This document shows, in pieces, positions 6,488 through 15,400 of a stretch of DNA of 18,896 nucleotides. The position numbers were made by a program, and so were the translations under genes. Numbering within the stretch: position 1 is the first letter of the stretch; every line of letters begins with the position of its first letter. The DNA comes from CAYXDR01 sp046498185 (GTDB lineage: Bacteria; Desulfobacterota; DSM-4660; Desulfatiglandales; Desulfatiglandaceae), in NCBI GenBank assembly GCA_046498185.1, contig JAWOBE010000205.1, positions 1-18,896 on the forward strand, read 5' to 3'. A model generated the notes under the pieces. The model searched no databases. It was not told the origin of the DNA and saw only the letters and a program-made list of their open reading frames with translations.

Positions 6488-8266
6488 TCAGCTTTTTTTA
6501 GGAGGCTCCGGTCTTTTCAGCCCTTTAACCACCTGGGAGCGAATCAATCGCGGAAGCATCATGTGGTGATGCGGGCAGATGGATTTGGGATTCTGGTATG
6601 CCGAGTTTGCAAACGCAACCATGTAGTTTCGGATGTCCTCAAAACGTACGACCTCGTCTACAAGTCCTTCCTTTGCACAATATATGGGCCTCGATGTGGC
6701 CTTGTAGTGTTCCACCAGTTCGTTCATTTTTTCGATGACTGGTTCAAGCGGCCTTCCCGCGTCTTTTTCTTTGACCAGCCTCCTGGCGTAACTCGCTGCT
6801 GCGGCCGTCTCACCGTGCATCACATAAATTTCGGTCGCGGGTGTGCCCAGGGTGAAGGCGGTATGGTTGTTGGCTGTGGGGCCTCCCATGATGTAGTGGG
6901 CTGCAGCGGTTCCTTTGCGCAACGTCACGAGCATCATGGGCACTTCGGTTTGTTCGATCGAGTAAATCAGGGATTGCCCCAGGCCCAGGAGTTCAGCCTT
7001 CTCGGCTATGTCACCGACGTCGATGCCCGAAGTATCCTGGAACCAGATCACCGGAATCCGGTCCCTGCCGCATTGCGTTACGAATTCGTTCATTTTGATC
7101 AGGCCTTGCCGGTAGAGTTTCCCCCCCACACCAATATACTCGGAGGTGTATTCCGGGTAGTTGGGGAAAATGCCCTGGCGGTTGCCGATGGCTCCGATTA
7201 GATAGCCGTCGACCTTGACAACGCCGGTATAAACTTCAGGGCCGAAATCAGGTCTGAATTCAAGATCTTCTGAATTATCAACCAGGCGGGCGAGCACGCT
7301 GTCGAAGTCATAGACGGCTTTTTGGTTCATGGGGACGATGGAGGCCAATTCTTTCGGGTCCAGTTTCGGTGGGGCCGGGGGCGCCACGCGGAAGAAGGTC
7401 GGGTCGTAGGCCGGGATACGTTCCATGTATTTTTTCAACGCGTCGAGGACACCGGTTTCGGTTTCATGAACCTCTCTGAAAAAACCGGTTTCGTCATAAT
7501 GTATTTTGGTGCTTCCAGGCGGCTCCGTCTTGAAATGCCTGGTGGCATCTATCAGCTGTTCGGCTCCTTCCATGTCGAAGTAGCCCTTGGGGCTCATTCC
7601 GCTTACAATTCCTCCCCCCCCGACTGCTATATTACAGTCTTTGTGGGCCAGTAGAATCGTAGGGCTGATTCCCTGGTATCCGCCTCCTGCCGGGTTTGTG
7701 CCATAAATTCCGGCCAGTACAGGCACCCCCTCTATTTCCAGTTCCGCGTGGCGGAAGAAGCAGGTACCCTGTCCCCGGCGGTTGGCATAGACTTTTTCCT
7801 GCTCCGGCAGTTTCACTCCCGAGCAGTTCACGATCCAGACCAGCGGCAGGTGAAGGATCTTCGCGATGTCGGTGACCCGTAGGTTGTTCTCCGCCTGCCC
7901 GGCGATCCAGGCACCGGCGATCCATTTGTTGTTGAAGCCTATCAATACGCACCATCGGCCTTTTATCCTTGCCAGGCCGTCGATGACGCCTGTGTGGCCC
8001 GATTCTTCATGCCCCGGGTCGAATATTGTGTGGAGAGGGCAGAAAGTGCCGGGGTCCACGAGATATTCGATGCGCTCCCATACCGTCATCTGACCTCTTT
8101 TGTGGATTTTTTCTTCCGGGATACCGAAGTTTTTTATGCGTTCAATCTCCGCGTCTATTTCTTGCATCACCTCTTCGGCCTGCCGGACGCTTTCCTGCAT
8201 CCTTTCAACCTGGGCTGGTTTGACCGGTTTGCCGAAATTATCCATTTTTTCGAAATAGGGTCTCAT
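6488..8266 (-). CDS. gcdA: Glutaconyl-CoA decarboxylase alpha subunit (carboxyltransferase)
   Basis: GcdA moves the carboxyl group of glutaconyl-CoA to biotin on the gamma subunit, giving crotonyl-CoA. The beta subunit then releases CO2 and exports Na+. The 592 residues match the known Acidaminococcus subunit (587 aa) along the whole length, from recalled sequence. Shared blocks include Cys-Ser-Gly-Val-Lys, Glu-Gln-Glu-Lys-Val-Tyr, Gly-Ile-Tyr-Gly-Thr-Asn-Pro-Ala-Gly-Gly-Gly-Tyr and Lys-Thr-Glu-Pro-Pro-Gly in the N-terminal crotonase-fold half. In the C-terminal half they include Gly-Gly-Lys-Leu-Tyr-Arg-Gln-Gly-Leu, Gln-Asp-Thr-Ser-Gly-Ile-Asp-Val-Gly, Leu-Arg-Lys-Gly-Thr-Ala-Ala-Ala-His-Tyr and Tyr-Gln-Asn-Pro-Ser/Lys-Ser-Ile-Cys-Pro. 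The ATG has GGAAGG upstream. It follows the acyl-CoA dehydrogenase gene by 27 bases, so the two form an operon. Genes for the beta, gamma and delta subunits are absent here. Propionyl- or methylmalonyl-CoA carboxyltransferases are shorter and lack these blocks. Confidence 0.9.
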   Translation of the reverse strand: MRPYFEKMDNFGKPVKPAQVERMQESVRQAEEVMQEIDAEIERIKNFGIPEEKIHKRGQMTVWERIEYLVDPGTFCPLHTIFDPGHEESGHTGVIDGLARIKGRWCVLIGFNNKWIAGAWIAGQAENNLRVTDIAKILHLPLVWIVNCSGVKLPEQEKVYANRRGQGTCFFRHAELEIEGVPVLAGIYGTNPAGGGYQGISPTILLAHKDCNIAVGGGGIVSGMSPKGYFDMEGAEQLIDATRHFKTEPPGSTKIHYDETGFFREVHETETGVLDALKKYMERIPAYDPTFFRVAPPAPPKLDPKELASIVPMNQKAVYDFDSVLARLVDNSEDLEFRPDFGPEVYTGVVKVDGYLIGAIGNRQGIFPNYPEYTSEYIGVGGKLYRQGLIKMNEFVTQCGRDRIPVIWFQDTSGIDVGDIAEKAELLGLGQSLIYSIEQTEVPMMLVTLRKGTAAAHYIMGGPTANNHTAFTLGTPATEIYVMHGETAAAASYARRLVKEKDAGRPLEPVIEKMNELVEHYKATSRPIYCAKEGLVDEVVRFEDIRNYMVAFANSAYQNPKSICPHHHMMLPRLIRSQVVKGLKRPEPPKKS

Positions 8267-8293
8267 AGAATTTTCCTTCCTCGCTTTATTGTC

Positions 8294-9457
8294 TTACCTG
8301 TTTGCCTTGCGTATTCCGAGCTGATCCAGTGCGACGATCCATTTACAGATGTTCCCGGAGCCTTCCACCATAAAATAAGGAGGAGCGTCGCGGAAGAACC
8401 TTGCCACCGGGTATTCCGTGGAATATCCGTAGGCGCCCATTATTCTCATGGCCGACTGGGCCGCCTTCATGGCGATTTCCCCAGCCAGGTATTTGGCCAT
8501 CGCCACTTCCAGCGTGTTGCCCAGTTCACCCTGGTCTTTCTGCCATGCCGCCTTGTATACCATCAGGCGGGCGGCTTCTATCTCGCAGGCCAGTTGCGCA
8601 ATCATATCCTGGTTCATCTGAAATTCACCGATGGATTTGCCGAACTGCATTCTTTCCTGGCAGTAGTCTGTAACAACATCCAGGCAGGCCTGGGCCAGCC
8701 CGACACCACCGGCGGCTGCCGACAGGCGTGATTGGTTGAGTGATCCGAACACAATTTTGGCCCCGTCGCCCGGCTTCCCGAGGATGTTTTCTTTAGGCAC
8801 TTTTGTGTCTTCAAGATATATCTCACCGGTCGGTGTCGACCTTGTCCCTAATTTATCCAGGTTTGTGGTGGTCACCCCGTTGAAGTTTTTCGGTTCGACG
8901 ACAAAAGCGGAAAGGCCTCTTCCCCTTGCCTGCTTGTCGGTGTATGCATAGTAGATTATCGCATCGGAGGCGGTCGTATTGGAAATCCAGGTTTTGGAGC
9001 CGTTCAGAAGCCAGTGGTCGCCTTTATCCTCTGCAGTGGATTTCATCCCCATAACGTCCGAGCCGGCGTTTGGTTCGGTGATCGCGAAAGCTCCGACGTA
9101 CTCGGCGTTTACAAGCTTGGGAATATATTTTCGCCTGATTTCTTCACTGCCGTAACGGTATATCGTAAACGAGCAGCCCAACGACTGCATGTTGATCTGG
9201 ACCCTTACGGAACTGGACGCCCTGGCGATTTCTTCGGTAAGAATCATCGCGGCAAGCCAGCCCATTTCATTTCCGCCGTATTCCTCCGGGATTACAGTTC
9301 CGAAAAAGCCCAGTTCTCCCATAGGTTTGATAACTTCTTCGTAAGGCATGTAGTGGTTTTCGTCCCATTCATCGGCATATGGGGCGATTTTTTCAGCCGC
9401 GAAATCCCTGGCCATGTTACGCAGCATTTCCAATTCTTCCGACAGTTTAAAATCCAT
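8294..9457 (-). CDS. acd: Glutaryl-CoA dehydrogenase, non-decarboxylating type
   Basis: This FAD-dependent acyl-CoA dehydrogenase, 387 residues, is expected to oxidise glutaryl-CoA to glutaconyl-CoA and pass electrons to ETF. All three family regions are present: the N-terminal helices, the middle beta-domain with Ile-Thr-Glu-Pro-Asn-Ala-Gly-Ser-Asp and Asn-Gly-Ser-Lys-Thr-Trp-Ile-Ser-Asn, and the C-terminal helices with Arg-Met-Gln-Phe-Gly-Lys. The catalytic base is Glu365 in Met-Val-Glu-Gly, preceded by Val364. In the Desulfococcus multivorans enzyme a Val at this place, instead of Tyr in the decarboxylating human type, is the key residue that prevents decarboxylation. Arg85 is the likely binder of the substrate carboxylate. 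I chose the ATG at 9457 because GAGAGGTGA directly upstream is an excellent ribosome binding site; a GTG at 9463 lies inside it. It is followed by gcdA, which would use its product. Confidence 0.88.
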   Translation of the reverse strand: MDFKLSEELEMLRNMARDFAAEKIAPYADEWDENHYMPYEEVIKPMGELGFFGTVIPEEYGGNEMGWLAAMILTEEIARASSSVRVQINMQSLGCSFTIYRYGSEEIRRKYIPKLVNAEYVGAFAITEPNAGSDVMGMKSTAEDKGDHWLLNGSKTWISNTTASDAIIYYAYTDKQARGRGLSAFVVEPKNFNGVTTTNLDKLGTRSTPTGEIYLEDTKVPKENILGKPGDGAKIVFGSLNQSRLSAAAGGVGLAQACLDVVTDYCQERMQFGKSIGEFQMNQDMIAQLACEIEAARLMVYKAAWQKDQGELGNTLEVAMAKYLAGEIAMKAAQSAMRIMGAYGYSTEYPVARFFRDAPPYFMVEGSGNICKWIVALDQLGIRKANR

Positions 9458-9714
9458 GATCACCTCTCTGTTTTTGTTTGTGAAGCCGGCGATGCGTTAC
9501 GGGCTCTCCGAAACGCCGCCATTAATCCGGCTGTTTTTTAGGCGGAAATCTTTTTCCTCACCGCCTCGTACATTACCATAATCAATATAATGTTAGCGCA
9601 AACGAAGCGGATAGTAAATCATCCTTTCGGGATAATCACCGGGGTGAGCGAAAAATTCCGGTTCCCGGTCGTTATTTTTTTTCAGTTTCGAATGTTTTCA
9701 AGTATAATGCAGCC
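9458..9714. other. Intergenic region between divergent acd and polA
   Basis: This 257-base AT-richer stretch must hold promoters for both directions. On the polA side a clear TATAAT is visible (described separately). On the acd side I find no convincing promoter pair. The ribosome binding site of acd is at its left edge. A small inverted repeat TCACC-GG-GGTGA (9636-9647) could be an operator, but nothing proves this. A run of eight T at 9675-9682 follows a weak CCGG/CCGG stem. Confidence 0.5.
9680..9708 (+). promoter_or_regulatory. Candidate polA promoter giving a leaderless mRNA
   Basis: A perfect -10 box TATAAT (9703-9708) ends six bases before the polA ATG (9715). Normal initiation about seven bases after the box would begin at or next to the A of the start codon. 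No ribosome binding site lies between, which fits a leaderless transcript. The -35 position (TTTCAG, 9680-9685, 17 bases upstream) is a poor match, so the promoter is only partly supported. Confidence 0.5.
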
Positions 9715-12399
9715 ATGAACGAACATAAAGACACGATTTATCTTGTAGATGGAAGCTCCTATATTCATCGTGCATTCCATGCGATAAGAAACCTTTCCAA
9801 TTCCAAGGGTTTCCCGACCAACGCCGTGCTCGGCTTCACAAAGATGCTTCTGAAACTGTTGACGGAAGTTTCTCCGGTTTATCTGGCGGTTGTCTTTGAT
9901 GCCAAAGGAAAGACCTTCAGACACGAGCTTTATCCCACTTACAAGGCCAACAGGCCACCGATGCCGGGGGACCTGGCAGTGCAGATCCCTTACATCAAGG
10001 ATATTTCCGCCGGGCTGGGGTTGAAGGTGCTTGAAAAGGAAGGTTTCGAGGCCGATGATATAATCGGAACCCTTGTCTGCCGGTGTGAAGAAAAAGGTTG
10101 CTCCGCGGTGATCGTTACCGGTGACAAGGACTTCAGGCAACTGGTGAGCCCGGCCACGTCGCTTTGGGACACGATGAAGGATTCGAAAACCGAGTATGCC
10201 GAGCTCAAAAATAAATACGGTTTCGAGCCGGAGCGATTTATTGATGTAATGGGGCTTTCCGGAGACACCTCGGACAATATTCCCGGGGTGCCCGGTGTGG
10301 GAGAAAAGACCGGAATAAAATTGATTCAAAACTTCGGATCTTTCGAAACGGTTTTTGAAAAGCTCGAAGAGGTTGACCGTCCGAAACTCAGAAGCAACCT
10401 GGAAACTTATCGCGGGCAGGCGGAATTGAGTAGAAAACTTGTCACCATAGACACCTCGGTCCCTTTGGAGATTTCTGTAGCAGACCTTCGTGTTGGGGAT
10501 CCCGATGCAGGCACTCTGGCAGATCTGTTCAGGGATCTTGAATTCAGGGATCTCTGGAATCAGTTTTCGCTTCGCGGAAAGAGTGACGAAAGCCGCTATA
10601 CGGTGTGCCTGTCCGGTGCCGATATCGAAGAGTTGAAGAAGCGTATCCGTGCTGGTCGAAAGGTGTCTGTAGATTTGGAAACGACCAGTGAAAATTCAAT
10701 GGAGGCCGAGGTGGTGGGGCTTTCATTTTCATGGGCCGAGGGCGAAGCCTGTTATATCCCGGTCGGTCACCGTTATCCGGGGGCGCCCCGCCAGATGGAG
10801 TGGCCCGAGGTGAGGCGGATGCTTCACGACGTGCTTTCGGACGGGGAAATCGCCAAAGTGGGGCAGAACATAAAATACGATGCGGAAGTTCTGGCCAGGC
10901 ATGGGGTCGATTTACGCGGTATTTACTTCGACACCATGGTGGCCTCCTACGTGTTGAACCCGGGCCTGGGCCGCCACAATCTCGATTATCTCGCCCAGCA
11001 TTACCTGAACCACAAGATGATAAGCTTCAAGGAGGTGATGGGGCGAGGGGGCAGAAAAAGTTCGTTTGCAGAGGTGGATGTTGAGCATGCGGTGGAGTAT
11101 TCATGTGAGGACGCCGATATCACTTTTCGCCTGCACCACCTTCTGGCGGGGAAATTGAGGGACGAACGGAACGAGAAGCTATTCGAAGAACTGGAGATGA
11201 AACTTATTCCGGTGCTCATGGATATGGAAATGACCGGGATAATTGTGGATGTGGAGTTTTTCAGGAAGATGTCCACTGATCTCGGTGTGCAGATGGAAAA
11301 GCTTGCATCCGAAATTTATCAGGAAGCCGGAATGAAGTTCAATTTGAATTCTCCTCAGCAACTGGGTAGAGTCTTATTCGAAAAGCTGGAGTTGCCGGTA
11401 TATAAGAAGACGGCCAAGAGCGGCGGCTACTCTACCGATGTTCGTGTGTTGAAAAGGCTTGCCGCTCAGAAGCACAAAGTTCCTGCGCTTGTTTTGCGCT
11501 ACAGAACTCTCGCCAAGCTGAAATCCACCTACCTGGATGCGCTGGTCAGAATGGTGTCCCCGGAAACCGGGCGGCTTCATACCTCCTTCAACCAGACCGT
11601 TACCGCCACCGGCCGCTTGAGCAGCAGCTCGCCCAATCTTCAAAACATTCCCGTGAGAGGTCAGGAGGGCAAAGAAATCAGGAGGGGGTTCGTGGCGGGC
11701 CAAGGCAGGGTCCTGGTTTCCGCGGATTACAGCCAGGTGGAATTAAGGGTCTTTGCGCATTATTCAGGCGATGAAGTTTTGATAGATGCATTTAAAAACG
11801 GGGAAGACGTTCATACGAGAACCGCGGCCGAGGTTATGGAAACCAAGCCGGAAAATGTCACTCCGGAAATGAGACGTATTGCAAAGGCGATAAATTTCGG
11901 GATCATCTACGGGATGGGAGCCAGGAAGCTCGCTGATGAACTGGGGATTGACCACGGAACCGCCAAGCGTTACATTGAAGCATATTATTCCAGATATACC
12001 GGGGTGGCAAGATTCCGGGAACAGATGATCGAGTCGGCCAGGGAACATGGTTATGTGACGACACTGTTCAACCGCAAAAGATATCTCCCGGACATTCATC
12101 ACGGTAACCGTGTAATGCGCGGGGAAGCGGAACGAATGGCGGTTAACACCCCGATACAGGGAACCGCGGCGGATTTGATCAAGAAGGCGATGGTGGTTAT
12201 ACACGAATGGCTTCAAACGGAAAATCTGGAAACGAAGATGCTCCTGCAAGTTCACGACGAATTACTTTTCGAGGCCCCGGAAGAGGAGGTGGACAAGGTA
12301 ATCCCGATGATAAAGAATGAGATGGAGTCGGTTCACAGTTTGCGTGTTCCCCTGGAGGTGGATATACATACCGGTAAAAACTGGGATGAGGCTCATTGA
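9715..12399 (+). CDS. polA: DNA polymerase I
   Basis: This repair and Okazaki-fragment polymerase has 894 residues and all three domains. The N-terminal 5'-3' exonuclease (about 1-290) shows Tyr-Leu-Val-Asp-Gly-Ser-Ser, Asp-Ala-Lys-Gly-Lys-Thr-Phe-Arg, Glu-Ala-Asp-Asp and the helix-hairpin-helix Gly-Val-Pro-Gly-Val-Gly-Glu-Lys-Thr. The 3'-5' proofreading domain (about 300-480) keeps its metal ligands: Asp320 and Glu322 in Asp-Leu-Glu, Asn-Ile-Lys-Tyr-Asp, and the Tyr-x3-Asp motif. Proofreading should therefore be active. The polymerase domain has motif A with Asp671 (Asp-Tyr-Ser-Gln-Val-Glu-Leu-Arg), motif B (Arg-x3-Lys-Ala-Ile-Asn-Phe-Gly-Ile-Ile-Tyr-Gly) and motif C with Asp848-Glu849 (Val-His-Asp-Glu). 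The N terminus matches the family start, so the ATG is probably right although it has no ribosome binding site. It is read away from the glutaryl-CoA genes. Confidence 0.97.
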   Translation: MNEHKDTIYLVDGSSYIHRAFHAIRNLSNSKGFPTNAVLGFTKMLLKLLTEVSPVYLAVVFDAKGKTFRHELYPTYKANRPPMPGDLAVQIPYIKDISAGLGLKVLEKEGFEADDIIGTLVCRCEEKGCSAVIVTGDKDFRQLVSPATSLWDTMKDSKTEYAELKNKYGFEPERFIDVMGLSGDTSDNIPGVPGVGEKTGIKLIQNFGSFETVFEKLEEVDRPKLRSNLETYRGQAELSRKLVTIDTSVPLEISVADLRVGDPDAGTLADLFRDLEFRDLWNQFSLRGKSDESRYTVCLSGADIEELKKRIRAGRKVSVDLETTSENSMEAEVVGLSFSWAEGEACYIPVGHRYPGAPRQMEWPEVRRMLHDVLSDGEIAKVGQNIKYDAEVLARHGVDLRGIYFDTMVASYVLNPGLGRHNLDYLAQHYLNHKMISFKEVMGRGGRKSSFAEVDVEHAVEYSCEDADITFRLHHLLAGKLRDERNEKLFEELEMKLIPVLMDMEMTGIIVDVEFFRKMSTDLGVQMEKLASEIYQEAGMKFNLNSPQQLGRVLFEKLELPVYKKTAKSGGYSTDVRVLKRLAAQKHKVPALVLRYRTLAKLKSTYLDALVRMVSPETGRLHTSFNQTVTATGRLSSSSPNLQNIPVRGQEGKEIRRGFVAGQGRVLVSADYSQVELRVFAHYSGDEVLIDAFKNGEDVHTRTAAEVMETKPENVTPEMRRIAKAINFGIIYGMGARKLADELGIDHGTAKRYIEAYYSRYTGVARFREQMIESAREHGYVTTLFNRKRYLPDIHHGNRVMRGEAERMAVNTPIQGTAADLIKKAMVVIHEWLQTENLETKMLLQVHDELLFEAPEEEVDKVIPMIKNEMESVHSLRVPLEVDIHTGKNWDEAH

Positions 12400-12466
12400 G
12401 CGGAAATGAACGCTACGTGTTGCCGATCCTCCGGTTTTTTTCCGGCAAGTCCCGGGGAGAGCTGTT
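12400..12466 (+). other. Gap between polA and the activase gene, with hairpin
   Basis: TTGCCG (12420-12425) can pair with CGGCAA (12443-12448). Inside it, CCGG-T7-CCGG forms a competing small hairpin with the T-run in its loop. No T-run follows the stem, so it is not a standard terminator, and read-through from polA into the next gene is likely. GGGGAGA (12454-12460) is the ribosome binding site of the next gene. Confidence 0.4.
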
Positions 12467-15400
12467 TTGCAAGGGTTGCAGGGCGATTATAAATCCAATA
12501 TTCGGAAAACATCCATGACTGCAGAATCGAATAGATACCGAGGGGATGAACGGCGGTTTTTTGTCGGCATAGACGCCGGATCGGTAAGTGTCAATTGCAT
12601 CGTTGTCGATCGAAACGGCGATATTGTCTACGAAGCTCCCTATCGCCGGCATAAAGGGAAAATTGTGGAAACGGCCGCCGCACTTCTGCGCCTTGCGGAG
12701 CAGGAAGTAGGAGGGGAAAAGATCGGCGGGGTCGCCTTTACCGGGAACAACGGAAAAAACCTGGCAGGACGGCTGGGTTGCCTCTATGAATTTGAAACGA
12801 TCACGCAGGTCGCGGGAAGTGTTCACCTCGTCCCGGGAGTCAGGTCCATAATAAGCATGGGCGGCCAGGATACGGCCTTGTTTCAGGTGGGCTATCCAGA
12901 CGGAAATTCGGCCGGCGGGCTTCATGATTGGGAACTGGAACATTTCAACACGAATGGGCCGTGCGCGTCCGGTACCGGATCGTTCATAGATCAACAGGCT
13001 GAAAGGCTTGCCACTTCCCTCTATTCCGCTTCAACCGGGGCTTCCGAGAGTGACATCGATTCAATATTGAGCGAATTCATCGCCCTCGGGCTTAAAAGCG
13101 AAAGCCCTGCGCAGGTTGCCTGCCGGTGTACCGTGTTTACCAAGTCGGACATGATTCACCTGCAGAATAAAGGCGAGCGGCTCGAGGATATCATAAGCGG
13201 GCTTCATATCGGTAATGCACGAAATTACATCAGCACCATCGTGTGCGGGCGCATACCATCAGAGCCTGTCGTCTTTATCGGTGGGCTTTCGTTGAACGCG
13301 CTCCAGGTGAGAGCCTTCAAGGATTATTTTCCGGGCCTTGTTGTTCCGCCTCATGCTACATCGGCAGGGGCCCTGGGAGCCGCTCTGTTCAGCGCGGCCC
13401 ATGGGGCTGCGAGTAAACCGGTGACCTCCGATATGATCGAATCGGCTGACGCCGAAGGGCTCGCCGGTATACCGACAGGACGGCCGTTGCGGCTGAAGCT
13501 TACTTCTTTCACCGGAGCCGGCGTTCCCGGGCCTGTTAAAAGTGGTGCCAAGGGGCCTTTTTATCTTGCGATCGATATCGGTTCGACGACTACCAAGCAT
13601 GTTGTGATGGATGAAAGGCTCCGGATAGTCCACAAAAACTACGTTCATACGAAGGGTAAACCGATAGAGGTGACGCAGCAACTTTTACAGGGGATAATCG
13701 AGGATCTCGGCCCGGATATTGACATCAGGGGTGTCGCCACCACCGGGTCCGGAAGGTCGGTTGTCGGTGATTTTCTGAACGCCGACCTGATCGTTGACGA
13801 AATAACGGCCCACGCCAGGGGGGCGGTTGAAATCGACCCGGACATTGATACCATATTCGAGATCGGCGGGCAGGATTCGAAATATATCTCTTTAGTAAAC
13901 GGTCGGCCCCTCGATTTCGACATGAACAAGGTTTGTGCCGCCGGCACCGGAAGTTTCCTCCACGAACTGGCCAACAAATACGGCATCAATATCGTGGAGG
14001 AATTCGAACGGATAGCCCTGTCTTCGGAACACCCGGTGAAACTTGCCGAAAGATGCACGGTTTTCATGGAATCGGATTTGGTCTCCTATCTCCAGCGAGG
14101 TGCGAACCGTGTCGATCTTTTTGCCGGCCTGTGTTATGCGGTTGTTCATAATTATCTCAACCGGGTGGTGGGAAAGCGGCACATAGGAAAACGGGTCATG
14201 TTTCTGGGCGGACCCTCCCTCAACAAGGCTGTGGTGGCTGCTTTCGAGCAAGTGCTTGGAAGGGGTCTGCTGGTGCCTGCGCACAGAGAGGTTATGGGTG
14301 CGTTCGGAGCTGCCCTGGGCGTCATGGAGCAGATGGTTGAGCAAGGCGGTAAAAGCCTTTTCAGGGGGCTTTCGCGCGCCGTCAGTGATCGTATGCAGTT
14401 TACAGAGAAGATCTGCACGGCGGATCCCAACTGCCATAACCGCTGTAAACTCAAAATTTATGATTTCGATGGCCGCAAAAGCATATGGGGCGGGGAGTGC
14501 GGCAGGTACGAACTGAGCCGGATCAGGGGTGTAAAAAAGGAGAATTATTTCGAAATCTACAACCAGCTGTGGTTGAAGCACATGGAAGGAGTTTTTGAAA
14601 CACTCGGAGAAGAACCGGTGACATCCGTCGATGGAAGACCGACGGTCGGAATGCAGCGCGCCCTTTATGGCTACGAGACCAGTGTCTTGTGGGCCCATTT
14701 TTTCGACAGACTGGGTTTCAGGCTGGTATTGACCCCTCCCACCAATCCCCTCATTTCAAAAATCGGCATCGAGGCGGTTACCGCTGAAACATGCTACCCG
14801 GTGAAGGTTTCACTCGGGCACGTAAAGACACTGCTGGGGAAAACAGCATTACTGTTTCTCCCAAGCATCATTTCGGTTGAGGTTGCGAATCCGGGGGAGA
14901 TCGGATTCTTCTGCCCGATGGTGCAGGGAAACTCCTATATTACCCGTGCTGCGCTGGACATCGACATGTCTTCGGTGCTGAATCCTGTCATTCACCTGAA
15001 CCAGGATACCAGCCGGTTGGCCCAGGAGCTCTATGAGCAGATGGGTAAGCACATCGGGGCGGGGAAAAGCAGGATCGAATCGGCCCTGAATTATGCAAAG
15101 GCGCGTCAGGCGGGTTTCCACGATGACCTGATCAAAGCCGGCAGAAGATTTTTTGAAGAGCTGAACGCCGGCACCCCCGGAGTTATTGTTACTGGAAGGC
15201 CTTATAATCTTTACGATGAAAAATTGAATTTGAGACTCGGCCGGAGTCTTTCCAAGCTCGGGCTGAGCGCTATACCCATGGACTTTGTGGATTGCTCCGG
15301 TGTTGACATAAGTGATTTTCCATCCATGTACTGGGGGCTGGGGGCGCGCATCCTCCGTACTGCGAAAATGATAGGCGGGGCAAGCGGTCTATACGGCCTC

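Noticed and set aside
6563..7201. Open frame on the plus strand over gcdA
   Set aside because: Antisense to a clearly recognised gene; composition rich in His, Val and Phe without any known motif.
6488..8266. Propionyl- or methylmalonyl-CoA carboxyltransferase
   Set aside because: The length near 590 residues and the end-to-end match to glutaconyl-CoA decarboxylase alpha, plus the neighbouring glutaryl-CoA dehydrogenase, fit gcdA better.
7994..8731. Open frame of 245 codons on the plus strand spanning the gcdA/acd junction
   Set aside because: Antisense to the starts and ends of two recognised genes; its length follows from the codon use of the other strand.
12420..12448. Terminator after polA
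   Set aside because: The T-run lies in the loop, not after the stem, so transcription probably continues into the activase gene.
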